A stretch of DNA of 64,000 nucleotides from Bradyrhizobium sp. SZCCT0153 (GCF_018129995.1 NZ_JAFCKS010000006.1:248001-312000); one strand, 5' to 3'. Shown: positions 28,908-38,118, counted from the stretch's first letter. Translations and numbers: made by a program. Notes: generated from the sequence alone by a model not told the origin.

Positions 28908-29027
28908 TGCAATTTCCTGAAATCAATCGTATTTCAAGACGACGCTAACGGTCATTCGCCATTGCGGCAAATGAATCCTGTTTGCTGCACCGCACAGAAA
29001 ACTTAAGTCGTAAATGAGGATCGCGCT

Positions 29028-30284
29028 GTGAAACCAGATGCGTCGCAGCCTTCGCAAGGTCTCACCGTAAAAGCCCGGTGTTGCATCGTTGGCGGCGGGC
29101 CGGCTGGCATGATGCTCGGCTACCTCCTGGGACGTGCCGGCATCGATGTCGTGGTGCTGGAGAAGCACGCGGATTTCTTCCGCGACTTTCGCGGCGACAC
29201 GGTGCATCCCTCGACGCTCGAGGTGATGGACGAGCTCGGCCTCATCGACGAATTCCTGAAGCTGCCGCATCAGCGCCTGCAGAAGATGGACGGCCTGTTC
29301 GGCGGCACGCCGGTGCGCATCGCCGACCTCGGCCGCCTCCACACCAAATACCCTTTCATCGCCTTCATGCCGCAATGGGACTTCCTCAATTTCCTGCGGG
29401 AGTCCGGCCGGCGCTTTGCTTCGCTCAAGGTGATGATGACTACGGAGGCCGTCGATCTGATCCGCCGCGGCGAGACCATCGCCGGCGTGCGGGCGAAGAC
29501 GCCGGAGGGGCTGATCGACATCGAGGCCGATCTCACCGTCGCCTGCGACGGCCGGCATTCGACCGTGCGCGAACGCGCGGGTATCGAGGTCGAGGAGATC
29601 GGCGCGCCGATGGACGTGCTGTGGTTCCGCGCCGGCCGCAATGCCGACGAGACGGAAAACGTGTTCGCGCGTGTCGAACCCGGCAAGATGATGATCACCT
29701 TCGATCGCGGCGAGTATTGGCAATGCGCCTATGTCATCGCCAAGGAACAATTCGAGGCGGTGAAGGCGAGGGGATTGCAGGCGCTGCTCGAAGACGTCGT
29801 GCGCATGGCGCCGATCCTGAAGAGCGGCATTGCCGAGGTGAAGAGCTTTGACGACGTCAAGCTGCTCACGGTCGCGATCAACCGCCTGAAGCGCTGGACG
29901 CGGCCGGGCCTGCTTCTCATCGGCGATGCCGCGCATGCGATGTCGCCGGTCGGCGGCGTCGGCGTCAATCTCGCCGTGCAGGATGCGGTCGCCACCGCCA
30001 ACCTGCTGGCGGACAAGATGCAGCACGGCTGCCCGTCGGAGAACGAGCTCGATGCCGTGCGCCGTCGCCGCGAGTTCCCGGTGAAGATGACGCAAGCGAT
30101 GCAGGTGATCGTGCAGAACAACATCATCAGCGGCGCCTTGCAGGGCGGCGGTCGGCCGCTGAAGGTGCCGCTGATCGTGCGCCTCATTACCGCGGTGCCA
30201 TGGCTCCAGGGCATTCCGGCGCGCCTGCTCGCGCTCGGCGTGCGGCCCGAGCACGTGCATTCGAAGGACGTCGCGGCATCGTAG
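29028..30284 (+). CDS. FAD-dependent monooxygenase (aromatic hydroxylase type)
   Basis: 418 residues. Class A flavoprotein hydroxylase fold: Rossmann motif VGGGPAGMMLGYLLGRAG near 17-34, VVLEKH for the ribose contact, the DG motif region TVACDGRHSTVRERAG, and the second FAD motif GDAAHAMSPVGGVGVNLAVQDAV. It probably hydroxylates an aromatic or quinone-like substrate with NAD(P)H; the substrate is not predictable. The start is GTG at 29028. The gene appears single. Confidence 0.92.
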   Translation: MKPDASQPSQGLTVKARCCIVGGGPAGMMLGYLLGRAGIDVVVLEKHADFFRDFRGDTVHPSTLEVMDELGLIDEFLKLPHQRLQKMDGLFGGTPVRIADLGRLHTKYPFIAFMPQWDFLNFLRESGRRFASLKVMMTTEAVDLIRRGETIAGVRAKTPEGLIDIEADLTVACDGRHSTVRERAGIEVEEIGAPMDVLWFRAGRNADETENVFARVEPGKMMITFDRGEYWQCAYVIAKEQFEAVKARGLQALLEDVVRMAPILKSGIAEVKSFDDVKLLTVAINRLKRWTRPGLLLIGDAAHAMSPVGGVGVNLAVQDAVATANLLADKMQHGCPSENELDAVRRRREFPVKMTQAMQVIVQNNIISGALQGGGRPLKVPLIVRLITAVPWLQGIPARLLALGVRPEHVHSKDVAAS

Positions 30285-30396
30285 CGCAGGAATTCGGTAG
30301 GGATAACGCGGCGTTAAATCGCGCGCGGCGCGTTGCCTGCGTGCAACAGCGCAAACGGATTCAGGGCGCGTTGCCCGGCAATCCCGCGTCTTAACT

Positions 30397-30421
30397 TTCT
30401 TGATTCAAATTTGAGTAAGAA
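30397..30421. promoter_or_regulatory. AT-rich dyad upstream of the first outer-membrane barrel gene
   Basis: TTCTT ... AAGAA arms enclose the perfect 10-bp palindrome TCAAATTTGA (30405-30414). It sits 43-67 bp before the start codon at 30464. Its position and nested symmetry suggest an operator over or near the promoter; the binding protein is unknown. Confidence 0.4.
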
Positions 30422-30463
30422 CTGCGTGTGAGCGTGCACCCATCAAAGGATACGGGGTGTACC

Positions 30464-31231
30464 ATGCGTAACAAATTGATTGCCGCCTTCGCCTGCACGA
30501 CCGCTCTGGTTTCGACCGGCGCTGCGTCCGCCGCCGATCTCGGCGCGCGCTACACGAAGGCGCCGGCCTATGTCGAGCCGATGTTCAACTGGACCGGTTT
30601 CTACGTCGGCGGCCACATCGGCGGCGCATGGACCAACGAGCAGTTCATCAACAGCGGGGCCGGCGCGCCGTTCGGCGATCTCGTCCCGGGCCAGGGTTAT
30701 CGTCAGCGCAACTCCGGCATCATGGGCGGCGCCCAGATCGGCTACAACTGGCAGGCCAACAACTACGTGTTCGGCATGGAAGGCACGATCTCAGGCCTCG
30801 ACAACAAGGGCTCGTTCACCAACACCGCGTTCGGCGCGGGCGACGACGTGTTCTCCTGGCGCGCCAACGTGCTCGCGACCGTCGTCGGCCGTGCGGGCTT
30901 CGCCGTGCAGAACAACCTGTTCTACTTCAAGGGCGGCTATGCCGGCGTGAACAACCGCCTGTCGGTCACCGATACGGTTGGCCCGGTGACCGGTTCTGGC
31001 GGTCAGACCCACTGGGCCAACGGCTGGACCGTCGGCGCCGGCTGGGAATACGGCGTCACCCGCAACTGGATCGTCGGCCTCGAGTACAATTACGCGGCCT
31101 TCGGCAGCCAGACCTATCAGCTCGGCGGCACCTCGGGTACCTACACCTTCGATGCCAAGCCGCGCGACATCCAGTGGGCCGTCGTCCGCGCGAGCTACAA
31201 GTTCGACGCGCCGGTCATCGCGCGTTACTAG
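30464..31231 (+). CDS. Outer-membrane beta-barrel protein (RopB/Omp25-like)
   Basis: 255 residues. Signal peptide (MRNKLIAAFACTTALVSTGA then ASA) before ADLGARYTKAPAY, the family mature start. FNWTGFYVGGHIGGAW is the first strand; alternating hydrophobic strands continue to the C-terminal VIARY, whose aromatic end is the BAM recognition signal. These small barrels are abundant in rhizobial outer membranes with structural or host-related roles. The upstream frame is open, but the ATG at 30464 gives the signal peptide. A palindromic repeat begins at the stop codon. Confidence 0.92.
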   Translation: MRNKLIAAFACTTALVSTGAASAADLGARYTKAPAYVEPMFNWTGFYVGGHIGGAWTNEQFINSGAGAPFGDLVPGQGYRQRNSGIMGGAQIGYNWQANNYVFGMEGTISGLDNKGSFTNTAFGAGDDVFSWRANVLATVVGRAGFAVQNNLFYFKGGYAGVNNRLSVTDTVGPVTGSGGQTHWANGWTVGAGWEYGVTRNWIVGLEYNYAAFGSQTYQLGGTSGTYTFDAKPRDIQWAVVRASYKFDAPVIARY

Positions 31232-31279
31232 AGCATGATCCGGAAAAGCGCGAAGCGGTTTTCCGAAAAGATCATGCTC
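31231..31279. repeat. 49-bp palindromic repeat, copy 1
   Basis: Perfect 10-bp outer arms GAGCATGATC / GATCATGCTC enclose CGGAAAA ... TTTTCCG, giving a long hairpin. It begins on the last base of the barrel gene stop codon (TAG). A second copy, about 90 percent alike by eye, is at 46570-46618. Another inverted repeat (AAAGCGCGATGA / TCATCGCGTTTT, 31291-31332) follows. Confidence 0.85.
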
Positions 31280-31382
31280 AAACAAGAACCTAAAGCGCGA
31301 TGACGATTCATCCCAATCTCATCGCGTTTTAAGGGCGTCAACGAACGATCAAGCACCTAAAAGAAAATCGCGACCAAGAATT

Positions 31383-31415
31383 AAAAAGCCCCGGCTTCGT
31401 CCGGGGCTTCTTTTT
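31383..31415. terminator. Bidirectional intrinsic terminator
   Basis: AAGCCCCGG-CTTCGT-CCGGGGCTT with A-run before and T-run after the stem. It lies between the barrel gene (rightward) and the SDR gene (leftward), so it can end both transcripts. Confidence 0.88.
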
Positions 31416-31433
31416 CTGCGTGTGGGGCAGGGC

Positions 31434-32204
31434 TCAGGCCATCACCGAGAACCCGCCGTCGACGGGGATCGCGGTGCCCGTGACGAAATTCGAGGCGGCC
31501 GAGGCGAGGAACACGGCGATGCCGGCGAAGTCGTCGATGTCGCCCCAGCGACCCGCAGGCGTGCGTGCCAGCACCCGCTCGTGCAATCCCGAGACCTGCT
31601 GCCGTGCGCCGCGGGTCAGGTCGGTGTCGATCCAGCCCGGCAGGATGGCGTTGACCTGGATGTTGTCGGGCGCCCACGCATTGGCGCAGGCGCGCGTGTA
31701 CTGCACGATGCCGCCCTTGCTCGCCGCATAGGCGGTCGCGAAGCTCGCGCCGAAGATCGACATCATCGAGCCGATGTTGATCACCTTGCCGTTGCCGGAC
31801 GCCTTCAGCGCCGGATAGGCCAGCTTCGAGCACAGGAAGGCGCTGGTGAGGTTGGTGTTGATCACCTTGTTCCACTCGTCGAGCTCGAGCTCGTGCGGCG
31901 GCTTGCGGATGCTCATCCCGGCATTGTTGATGAGGATGTCGATGCGGCCGAGATCCTTGACGACACGCTCGACCATCGCGGCGATCGCCGCCTTGTCGGT
32001 CACGTCGGTGGTGACGGCGATCGCCTTCACGCCGCGCTGCCTGAGATCGGCGACGGCGGCCGCGGACTTGGTTTCGTTGCGTCCGACCACGGCGATGTCG
32101 GCGCCGGCATCGGCCAGACCGTGGGCGAGGCCGAGCCCGATGCCGCCATTGCCTCCCGTGACAATCGCGACCTTGCCGCGCAGATCGAACCGATTGGATG
32201 TCAT
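31434..32204 (-). CDS. Short-chain dehydrogenase/reductase
   Basis: 256 residues. Classical SDR: nucleotide motif TGGNGGIGLG near 17-26, NNAG in LINNAGMS, catalytic Tyr and Lys in AYAASKGG, and the C-terminal ASNFVTGTAIPVDGGFSV. It uses NAD(P)H to oxidise or reduce an alcohol/ketone; the pattern resembles gluconate 5-dehydrogenase or 3-oxoacyl reductase types, but the substrate cannot be set. A small membrane protein gene lies 21 bp upstream on the same strand, so the two probably share a transcript. Confidence 0.93.
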   Translation of the reverse strand: MTSNRFDLRGKVAIVTGGNGGIGLGLAHGLADAGADIAVVGRNETKSAAAVADLRQRGVKAIAVTTDVTDKAAIAAMVERVVKDLGRIDILINNAGMSIRKPPHELELDEWNKVINTNLTSAFLCSKLAYPALKASGNGKVINIGSMMSIFGASFATAYAASKGGIVQYTRACANAWAPDNIQVNAILPGWIDTDLTRGARQQVSGLHERVLARTPAGRWGDIDDFAGIAVFLASAASNFVTGTAIPVDGGFSVMA

Positions 32205-32225
32205 GCTGCTATTCCCTGGTTTCTT

Positions 32226-32411
32226 CTATTGGTTGCTCTGCCAGATCAGCACCAGCCCAAAGCCCGCCATGGCTGCGCCATAGCCGGCCCATTGCAGCTG
32301 GTTGACCATGAAGCTCGATCGCGGCCACGCGACGGTGCCCGTGCCCTGTCCGATCCAGAGCAACCCGACGGCGAGGGCAAACAGGCCTGCGATCAGCAGA
32401 AATCTGCGCAT
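32226..32411 (-). CDS. 61-residue membrane protein, unknown function
   Basis: Two hydrophobic helices (FLLIAGLFALAVGLLWIG and AGYGAAMAGFGLVLIW) with a conserved-looking middle WPRSSFMVNQLQWA. A strong GGGGAGG precedes the ATG, which supports real translation. The spacing to the SDR gene suggests a two-gene operon. Confidence 0.75.
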   Translation of the reverse strand: MRRFLLIAGLFALAVGLLWIGQGTGTVAWPRSSFMVNQLQWAGYGAAMAGFGLVLIWQSNQ

Positions 32412-32572
32412 GCATTCCTCCCCATCGATCTGCTTCTGTCGTGGCCCCCGCGATGAACGATCATCGCAGGCCGCGAGAACTTGGGAAGCAGACTAGCCGC
32501 AGCTTCGGCTCGGGTACAATGGCCGTTACCGCATACGGCCGGGCAGCAGGCGCAGCGTAGGACCCCGCCAAC

Positions 32573-32600
32573 GAAAAAGCCCCGGCCGAGGCCGGGGCTT
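32573..32600 (-). terminator. Intrinsic terminator of the second barrel gene
   Basis: An 11-bp stem AAGCCCCGGCC / GGCCGGGGCTT followed, on the minus strand, by a T-run. It lies 39 bp after the stop codon of the barrel gene at 32639. Confidence 0.8.
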
Positions 32601-32638
32601 GACGTCTGATCGGGATATCAGATCAGGACTTGTTCAGC

Positions 32639-33421
32639 TCAGTACTTCGCGACGACCGGACCGGTCCAGTTGAAGCGGTAGACCAGCGAGGTCGAGATCG
32701 TCTGGTTCCAGGTGTTGGCGCGGATGCTGTTGCCGACCGGCACGTTGCCGACGTCGGTCAACTCGTCCTGAGTCTTGGCGTTGTAGAAGGCCGAGCGGTA
32801 TTCGGTCTTCATGAACCAGCCGGGCGACTGGATGCCGAAGATGTTCAGGTTGTTCTCGACGCCGCCGCCGACGAACCAGCCGTTACGGTTATAGCTGTTG
32901 AGGTGGGTACCGTTCGGAACGCCAGCCAGCGTCATGAAGTTGGTCTGGCCGAAGTGGGCGCCCGAGTAACCGCCGTTGACGTAGGAGAGAACGTTCGGAG
33001 CAACCAGCCAGCCGAGGCGCACACCAGCGGCCCAGGAGTCTTCCAGCTTCTGGTTGCCAGTGATGCCGAGTGTCGGATCCTGAACGGTAGCGCGGATGCT
33101 GCCGAACTGACCGTCGGCGAACACACCGGCGACCCAGGTGCTGTTGAACTGCCAGTCGTAGCCGAGACCGACGGTGCCGAACCAGCCCGAGCCACCCTGG
33201 CGCTGGTCGATCGTCAGCGGAATTGCGCCGACAGTGGTCTGCACGTGCTGGTCGGAAGCAGAAAGCCCGCCGCCGGCGCCGCCGAAGATGTAGAAGCCGG
33301 TCCAGTTGGCGACGGGGGCCGCCATCGGAGCCTTCACGTAGGGGCGGGCACCCAGGTCAGCCGCCGAGGCCGAGCCGGTCATCGCGGCAACCGCGGTCAG
33401 TGCGAGCAAAATCTTCTTCAT
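32639..33421 (-). CDS. Outer-membrane beta-barrel protein (RopB/Omp25-like)
   Basis: 260 residues. Signal peptide MKKILLALTAVAAMTGSASA, then ADLGARPYVKAPMAAPVANW and TGFYIFGGAGGG. Ends TGPVVAKY. Same family as the barrels at 30464 and 39912, and the N-terminal pattern is nearly the same in all three. The start at 33421 is set by the signal peptide and GGGGAT 6-7 nt upstream. Confidence 0.92.
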   Translation of the reverse strand: MKKILLALTAVAAMTGSASAADLGARPYVKAPMAAPVANWTGFYIFGGAGGGLSASDQHVQTTVGAIPLTIDQRQGGSGWFGTVGLGYDWQFNSTWVAGVFADGQFGSIRATVQDPTLGITGNQKLEDSWAAGVRLGWLVAPNVLSYVNGGYSGAHFGQTNFMTLAGVPNGTHLNSYNRNGWFVGGGVENNLNIFGIQSPGWFMKTEYRSAFYNAKTQDELTDVGNVPVGNSIRANTWNQTISTSLVYRFNWTGPVVAKY

Positions 33422-33851
33422 TTTAAAATCCCCAAGCTTTGGTCTGTCCGGCAGGCGCGAGCGCACTGAAGTCCTCTGATCTGATGCCCGGACTATAGCC
33501 GCTTCTCGCCGAAATGCTGTTGCAGGGCAGGCACAGTCGCCGGAAAACGCGGTTCGGCGGGGATTCGGGGCGCAAGCGCCTAAGTCATGAATAATGACAT
33601 AATTTCAATGCGTTGAGGCGATTTTTGAGATGTCGAATTCAGGTAACTTCTGGTTAGGGAATTGGGCTTTGTCCGAAATGGCGGCAGCCCTGCCTCAGCC
33701 GTGGCTCGGTGAGTCGTTGGCCGAGTCGCCAGGCGAGGAAGCAGGGAATCACCGAAGCCGAGGCGGGCAATTGGTATTGTCCGCAAAATAAAACAGCCCC
33801 GGCTTGATGCCGGGGCTCTTGATGGACGCGGCGCCGGGATGCCCTGCGGCT
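33422..33851. other. Intergenic region between a barrel gene and parE
   Basis: About 430 bp with no supported gene. It holds the barrel gene promoter region (a TATAGT-like -10 reads leftward from 33491-33496), an AT-rich part around 33590-33670 with the dyad GTCAT-GAATA-ATGAC (33586-33600), and the parE terminator. Confidence 0.5.
33783..33817 (-). terminator. parE intrinsic terminator
   Basis: The 9-bp stem AGCCCCGGC / GCCGGGGCT with loop TTGAT is followed leftward by GTTTTATTTTGC, a good T-rich tract, 35 bp after the parE stop codon. Confidence 0.85.
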
Positions 33852-35897
33852 TCAGACGTCGAGCAACTCTTCGTTGGCAAATTCGGCCTTGTCCGAGATG
33901 AACGCGAAGCGTGCCTCGGCCTTGGTGCCCATCAGGCGCTCCACCGAGTCCGCCGTGGTGTCGCGGTCGTCGGCGAGCAGCACCACCTTGAGCAGCGTTC
34001 GCCTGGCCGGATCCATGGTGGTTTCCTTGAGCTGCGCCGGCATCATCTCGCCGAGGCCTTTGAAGCGGTTCACCTCGACCTTGGCGTTGGTGTTGAACTC
34101 GCTCTTGATCAGCGCCTCCTTGTGCGCGTCGTCGCGTGCGTAGATCGACTTCGTGCCGACTGTCAGCTTGTAGAGCGGCGGCACCGCGAGGAAGAGATGC
34201 CCTTCGTCGATCAGCCGCGGCATCTGCCGGTAGAAGAAGGTAATCAGCAGCGAAGCGATGTGGGCGCCGTCGACGTCGGCGTCGGTCATGATGATGATGC
34301 GCTGATAGCGCAGATCCTCTTCGCGATATTGCGCGAGCATGCCGCAGCCGATCGCCTGCACGAGGTCGGCGAGCTGCGTGTTCGCCGTCAGCTTGTCCTT
34401 GCCGGCGGAGGCGACGTTGAGGATCTTGCCACGCAGCGGGAGCACGGCCTGGTTCTTGCGGTCGCGCGCCTGCTTGGCGCTGCCGCCTGCCGAGTCGCCC
34501 TCGACGATGAAGAGTTCCGAGCCATCCAGACCGGCATCGGTGCAATCGGCGAGCTTGCCGGGCAGGCGCAGCTTCTTGCCCGCGGTCTTGCGCGCGGTCT
34601 CCTTTTCCTGGCGGCGGCGCAGCCGTTCCTCGGCGCGGTCGACCACGAAGTCGAGCAGCCTGTTGGCCTGGTTCGGATTGCCCGAGAGCCAATGGTCGAA
34701 CGGATCCTTCATCGCCTGTTCGACGATGCGCTGCGCTTCGGCGGTGGCGAGACGATCCTTGGTCTGGCCCTGGAATTCAGGCTCGCGCACGAACACCGAG
34801 AGCATCACGGCGGCACCCACCATCACGTCTTCCGACGTAATGGACGAGGCGCGCTTGCCCTGGCCGACACGTTCGGCGTGATCCTTCAGGCCGCGCAAGA
34901 GCGCGCTGCGCAAGCCCGATTCATGCGTGCCGCCATCCGGCGTCGGCACCGTGTTGGTGTAGGACGACAGGAAGCCGTCGGCATCCGCGGTCCAGGCCAC
35001 GGCCCATTCGCAGGCGCCATGCGCGCCGTTGCGGCCCGATTTGCCGGAGAAGATGTCGGGATGCACCAGCGTGTCGGCGTGGATCGCGGCGGCGAGGTAA
35101 TCCTTGAGGCCGCCGGGGAAGTGGAACGTCGCTTCCGCCGGCACGTCCTCGACGCCCTTGAGCAGCTCGGGCGCGCAGTTCCAGCGGATCTCGACGCCGC
35201 CGAATAGATACGCCTTCGAGCGCGTCATCTTGAACAGGCGCTGCGGCTTGAACGCGGCCTTGGCACCGAAGATGTCAGTGTCGGGCTTGAAGCGCACGCG
35301 GGTGCCGCGGCGGTTGTTGACCTTGCCGAGGTCCTCGAGCTTGCCCTTCGGGTGTCCGCGCTCGAACCTCATGCGATAGAGCTTCTGGCTGCGTGCGACC
35401 TCGACCTCGAGCAGCGAGGAGAGGGCGTTCACAACGGAGATGCCGACGCCGTGCAGGCCGCCCGAGGTCTCGTAGACCTTGGAGTCGAACTTGCCGCCGG
35501 AATGCAGCGTGCACATGATGACTTCGAGCGCCGACTTCTTCGGGAATTTCGGATGCGGATCGATCGGAATGCCGCGGCCGTTGTCGATGACGGTCAAAAA
35601 GCCGTCCGCGCTCAGATCGACTCCGATGAAGGTCGCATGCCCCGCGAGCGCCTCGTCCATCGAGTTGTCGATGACCTCGGCGAACAGGTGATGCAGGGCC
35701 TTCTCGTCGGTGCCGCCGATATACATGCCGGGCCTGCGCCGCACCGGTTCCAGGCCTTCGAGCACCTCGATGTCGGCCGCGGTGTAGTCGGCCTCGCCGC
35801 CGCTTCCACGGGACGCTGCCTTGACCGGCGCGCGCGACTTCGGCTCTTCGCCGCCGAAGAAATCGTCTTTTGCTTTGGGTTTCAATTGCTTGGACAT
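33852..35897 (-). CDS. parE: DNA topoisomerase IV subunit B
   Basis: 681 residues. The ATPase subunit of the enzyme that unlinks daughter chromosomes. GHKL ATPase motifs: VIDNSMDEALAG, DNGRGIPIDPHPKF and SGGLHGVGISVVNALS; transducer region; TOPRIM domain with EGDSAGGSAKQARDRKNQAVLPLRGKILNV and DADVDGAHIASLLITFF. The length and the KFPKKSALEVIMCTLHSGGKF segment fit ParE rather than GyrB (which is about 800 residues). An N-terminal 30-residue basic extension precedes the fold. It is divergent from the DedA gene. Confidence 0.96.
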   Translation of the reverse strand: MSKQLKPKAKDDFFGGEEPKSRAPVKAASRGSGGEADYTAADIEVLEGLEPVRRRPGMYIGGTDEKALHHLFAEVIDNSMDEALAGHATFIGVDLSADGFLTVIDNGRGIPIDPHPKFPKKSALEVIMCTLHSGGKFDSKVYETSGGLHGVGISVVNALSSLLEVEVARSQKLYRMRFERGHPKGKLEDLGKVNNRRGTRVRFKPDTDIFGAKAAFKPQRLFKMTRSKAYLFGGVEIRWNCAPELLKGVEDVPAEATFHFPGGLKDYLAAAIHADTLVHPDIFSGKSGRNGAHGACEWAVAWTADADGFLSSYTNTVPTPDGGTHESGLRSALLRGLKDHAERVGQGKRASSITSEDVMVGAAVMLSVFVREPEFQGQTKDRLATAEAQRIVEQAMKDPFDHWLSGNPNQANRLLDFVVDRAEERLRRRQEKETARKTAGKKLRLPGKLADCTDAGLDGSELFIVEGDSAGGSAKQARDRKNQAVLPLRGKILNVASAGKDKLTANTQLADLVQAIGCGMLAQYREEDLRYQRIIIMTDADVDGAHIASLLITFFYRQMPRLIDEGHLFLAVPPLYKLTVGTKSIYARDDAHKEALIKSEFNTNAKVEVNRFKGLGEMMPAQLKETTMDPARRTLLKVVLLADDRDTTADSVERLMGTKAEARFAFISDKAEFANEELLDV

Positions 35898-36171
35898 ATA
35901 TCTTGATACGCTTTCGGGGCCGCGGAAGCGGCGAATCGGTTCAGGCGACTATGCCACTTCTGACCTGGAAAGGTTACCGCAGGGGCGGGCCGGCGGCGTC
36001 GTTGGGAGCCAATCCTGGCGATTTTACGCCGCAGCCCCTCCAATTCCCGGCAATTTGACGTCCCGGTCCAGTCTGGATCTGACTTTATGACTTGATGTCA
36101 CACAAGTCCTTGGCTTACCAGTCCTTTTCATCGAGCAGCACCTTGCGGCAGGGCGGAAGGCAATTTTTTGA

Positions 36172-36702
36172 ATGGAGCAGTTTGCGCACGCCTTGGCCGA
36201 TTTCGTGCGCGCCCACGAGATGTGGGCAGCTCCGATCGTGTTCCTGCTCGCCTTCGGGGAGTCGCTCGCCTTCATCTCGCTGCTGATCCCGGCCTGGGGA
36301 GCGCTGGTGGCGATCGGCGCGCTGATCGGCGCGAGCGGCATCAGCTTCTATCCGGTCTGGATCGCCGGCGGCCTCGGCGCGGCGCTGGGCGACTGGGTCT
36401 CCTACTGGTTCGGCTACCGTTACAAGGAGAAGGTCGCGCAGATGTGGCCGCTGTCGCGCTATCCGGAACTGCTGCCCAGGGGCGAGGCCTTCGTGCGGAG
36501 TTGGGGCGTGCCGAGCATCTTCATCGGCAGGTTCTTCGGCCCGTTGCGCGCCTCGGTGCCGCTAGCAGCCGGCATCTTCGAGATGCCTTATTGGAGTTTT
36601 CAGTCCGCCAATTTCATCTCGGCGCTGATCTGGTCGGCGGCATTGCTTCTGTTCGGGGACGTGATCGCCAAGTTGATGGAATGGATCTGGCGGGTGATCT
36701 GA
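36172..36702 (+). CDS. DedA-family membrane protein
   Basis: 176 residues with about four to five hydrophobic segments. Family landmarks: FGESLAFISLLIPAWGAL, the loop GDWVSYWFGYRYKEKV and FIGRFFGPLRASVPLAAGIFEM, containing the conserved Arg residues needed in DedA proteins. The family moves polyprenyl or phospholipid carriers across the membrane. The ATG at 36172 directly follows a TTTTTTGA stretch without a strong ribosome site. Confidence 0.9.
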   Translation: MEQFAHALADFVRAHEMWAAPIVFLLAFGESLAFISLLIPAWGALVAIGALIGASGISFYPVWIAGGLGAALGDWVSYWFGYRYKEKVAQMWPLSRYPELLPRGEAFVRSWGVPSIFIGRFFGPLRASVPLAAGIFEMPYWSFQSANFISALIWSAALLLFGDVIAKLMEWIWRVI

Positions 36703-36723
36703 CCGGGCGGCAACGCCGCCCGG
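36703..36723. terminator. Hairpin between convergent genes
   Basis: CCGGGCGGC-AAC-GCCGCCCGG, a perfect 9-bp stem with a 3-nt loop in the 39-bp gap between the converging DedA and metallo-hydrolase genes. There is no T-run. Confidence 0.6.
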
Positions 36724-36741
36724 CTGTGCGCACGGCGAGAC

Positions 36742-37737
36742 CTAGAGCGAGGCGTTCCAGATCGACGGAATCCAGCGATAGCCCGCGCCGTCCTTCTCGA
36801 CCCGGACCAGACCCGGGAAGGCGGCGTGGAAGGCCTGGATCGGCATCTTCTCGGCAATCGCCATGTCGTAGAGCTTGCGCCGCGTCTCCTGAGCCAGAGG
36901 TTTGTCGACGTCGGAGGCGATGTTCCACTCGGGATGCCTGACGAACAGGAACGCTGCGCCGGCGGTGATATCGACCTGCACCAGCACCTGCTCCGCGCCG
37001 GAGGCGACGATAAAGGAGCTGTGGCCCGGCGTGTGGCCGGGGCTCGCGACCGCGGTGATGCCGGGCGCGACCTCCTTGCCGGAATCATAGGGTGTCACCT
37101 TGCGACCGAGTGCATCGAACACGCGGCGGATGTTCTTGAAATTGCTCTCGAGGATGGGATTGCCCATTCCCTTGCTCATCTCGCCGTCGTCCATCCAGAA
37201 TTTCCATTCCACTGCCGGCACCATGATCTCGGCATTGGCGAAAGCCGGCTTGTTCTCGGCCGCGAGGAGGCCGTTGATGTGGTCGCCGTGGAAATGCGAG
37301 ATGATGACGGTGTCGACCGCGGCGCGGTCGATGCTGGCAGCGGCAAGGTTGTTGTGGAACTGCCCGACCTTGCCCTTGGTCTGCGTGAACTGGTCGGGAC
37401 CGAGACCGGTGTCGATCACGACAAGCTTCGACCCGGTGTTGACCACCACGGGGTTGAAAGTGTGGGTGACCTTGTCGGTCGGCAGATGGTTCTCGGCGAA
37501 GATCTTGTTGATGTCGTCCTTGCTGGCGCCGGCCGCGTAATTGTCGGGCAGGTTGACGGTGGTGACGCCGTCGCAGACCACCGTGACCTGGTGGGTGCCT
37601 ACATTGTATCGGTAGAAGCTCGCATTCTGTGTTGCGGCGGGCGGCGCTGCGGCGCTCGCGGGCGACGTCTTCATGAATGGCAGGAGCGTTGCGGCGGCGG
37701 CGCCGGCCAGTGTTGCGCGACGAGTAATCCCGGTCAT
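36742..37737 (-). CDS. Exported MBL-fold metallo-hydrolase
   Basis: 331 residues. An N-terminal twin-arginine-type signal (TRRATLAGAAAATLLPF) and then a metallo-beta-lactamase fold: HFHGDH in IISHFHGDHINGLL, later ligands in SPGHTPGHSS and VQVDITAG. It should be a periplasmic metal hydrolase or related enzyme, with unknown substrate. The ATG at 37737, with AGGAGA upstream, is preferred over a start 35 codons earlier. A related gene lies at 49245-50216. Twin 21-bp repeats lie 108-151 bp upstream. Confidence 0.9.
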   Translation of the reverse strand: MTGITRRATLAGAAAATLLPFMKTSPASAAAPPAATQNASFYRYNVGTHQVTVVCDGVTTVNLPDNYAAGASKDDINKIFAENHLPTDKVTHTFNPVVVNTGSKLVVIDTGLGPDQFTQTKGKVGQFHNNLAAASIDRAAVDTVIISHFHGDHINGLLAAENKPAFANAEIMVPAVEWKFWMDDGEMSKGMGNPILESNFKNIRRVFDALGRKVTPYDSGKEVAPGITAVASPGHTPGHSSFIVASGAEQVLVQVDITAGAAFLFVRHPEWNIASDVDKPLAQETRRKLYDMAIAEKMPIQAFHAAFPGLVRVEKDGAGYRWIPSIWNASL

Positions 37738-38118
37738 GGCGATCTCCTGGGCTGGATTGCGACTGACCGGCGGGGCGTGGCGCGTCGGTCTTTGTCGGGA
37801 ACCCCTGTTGCTGGTGGAAATTCCGCCGCGCCACGATGACATCAGTGCGGCATCCTGCCGTCACGAGGTGCGGCATCCTGCCGTCACGCCCGCCGATTTG
37901 GACTTGACCCTGGAACCCGCTGGCCTTATAGCCCCGCGCCATGATCAACGCCGCGACCATTTTGTTCGCCCGTCGCCGCCGCCGCAGTCTTGCGGTTTGG
38001 GCGGTCGATCGCGTTTGAGATCATCGTCTTTGCCGCTGGATCCGATCCGCGGCATTCTCTCTCCTGTCAGCGCGATCTGATCCGGCGGCTCCCCGAGGAG
38101 GCCCAGCAGGAGACCACG
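37738..38118. other. Intergenic region with two 21-bp direct repeats
   Basis: About 380 bp between two divergent genes, without a convincing coding frame. It carries the repeat pair listed separately and should hold both promoters. I see no other strong motif. Confidence 0.5.
37845..37888. repeat. Two perfect 21-bp direct repeats, possible operator
   Basis: The sequence GTGCGGCATCCTGCCGTCAC plus one G occurs at 37845-37865 and 37868-37888, period 23 bp (close to two helix turns). Each copy contains the inner dyad CGGCA-N3-TGCCG. It lies in the divergent spacer upstream of the metallo-hydrolase gene. Confidence 0.7.

Noticed and set aside
33804..35207. Long rightward frame over parE
   Set aside because: Antisense to clear topoisomerase IV sequence, with no domain pattern of its own.
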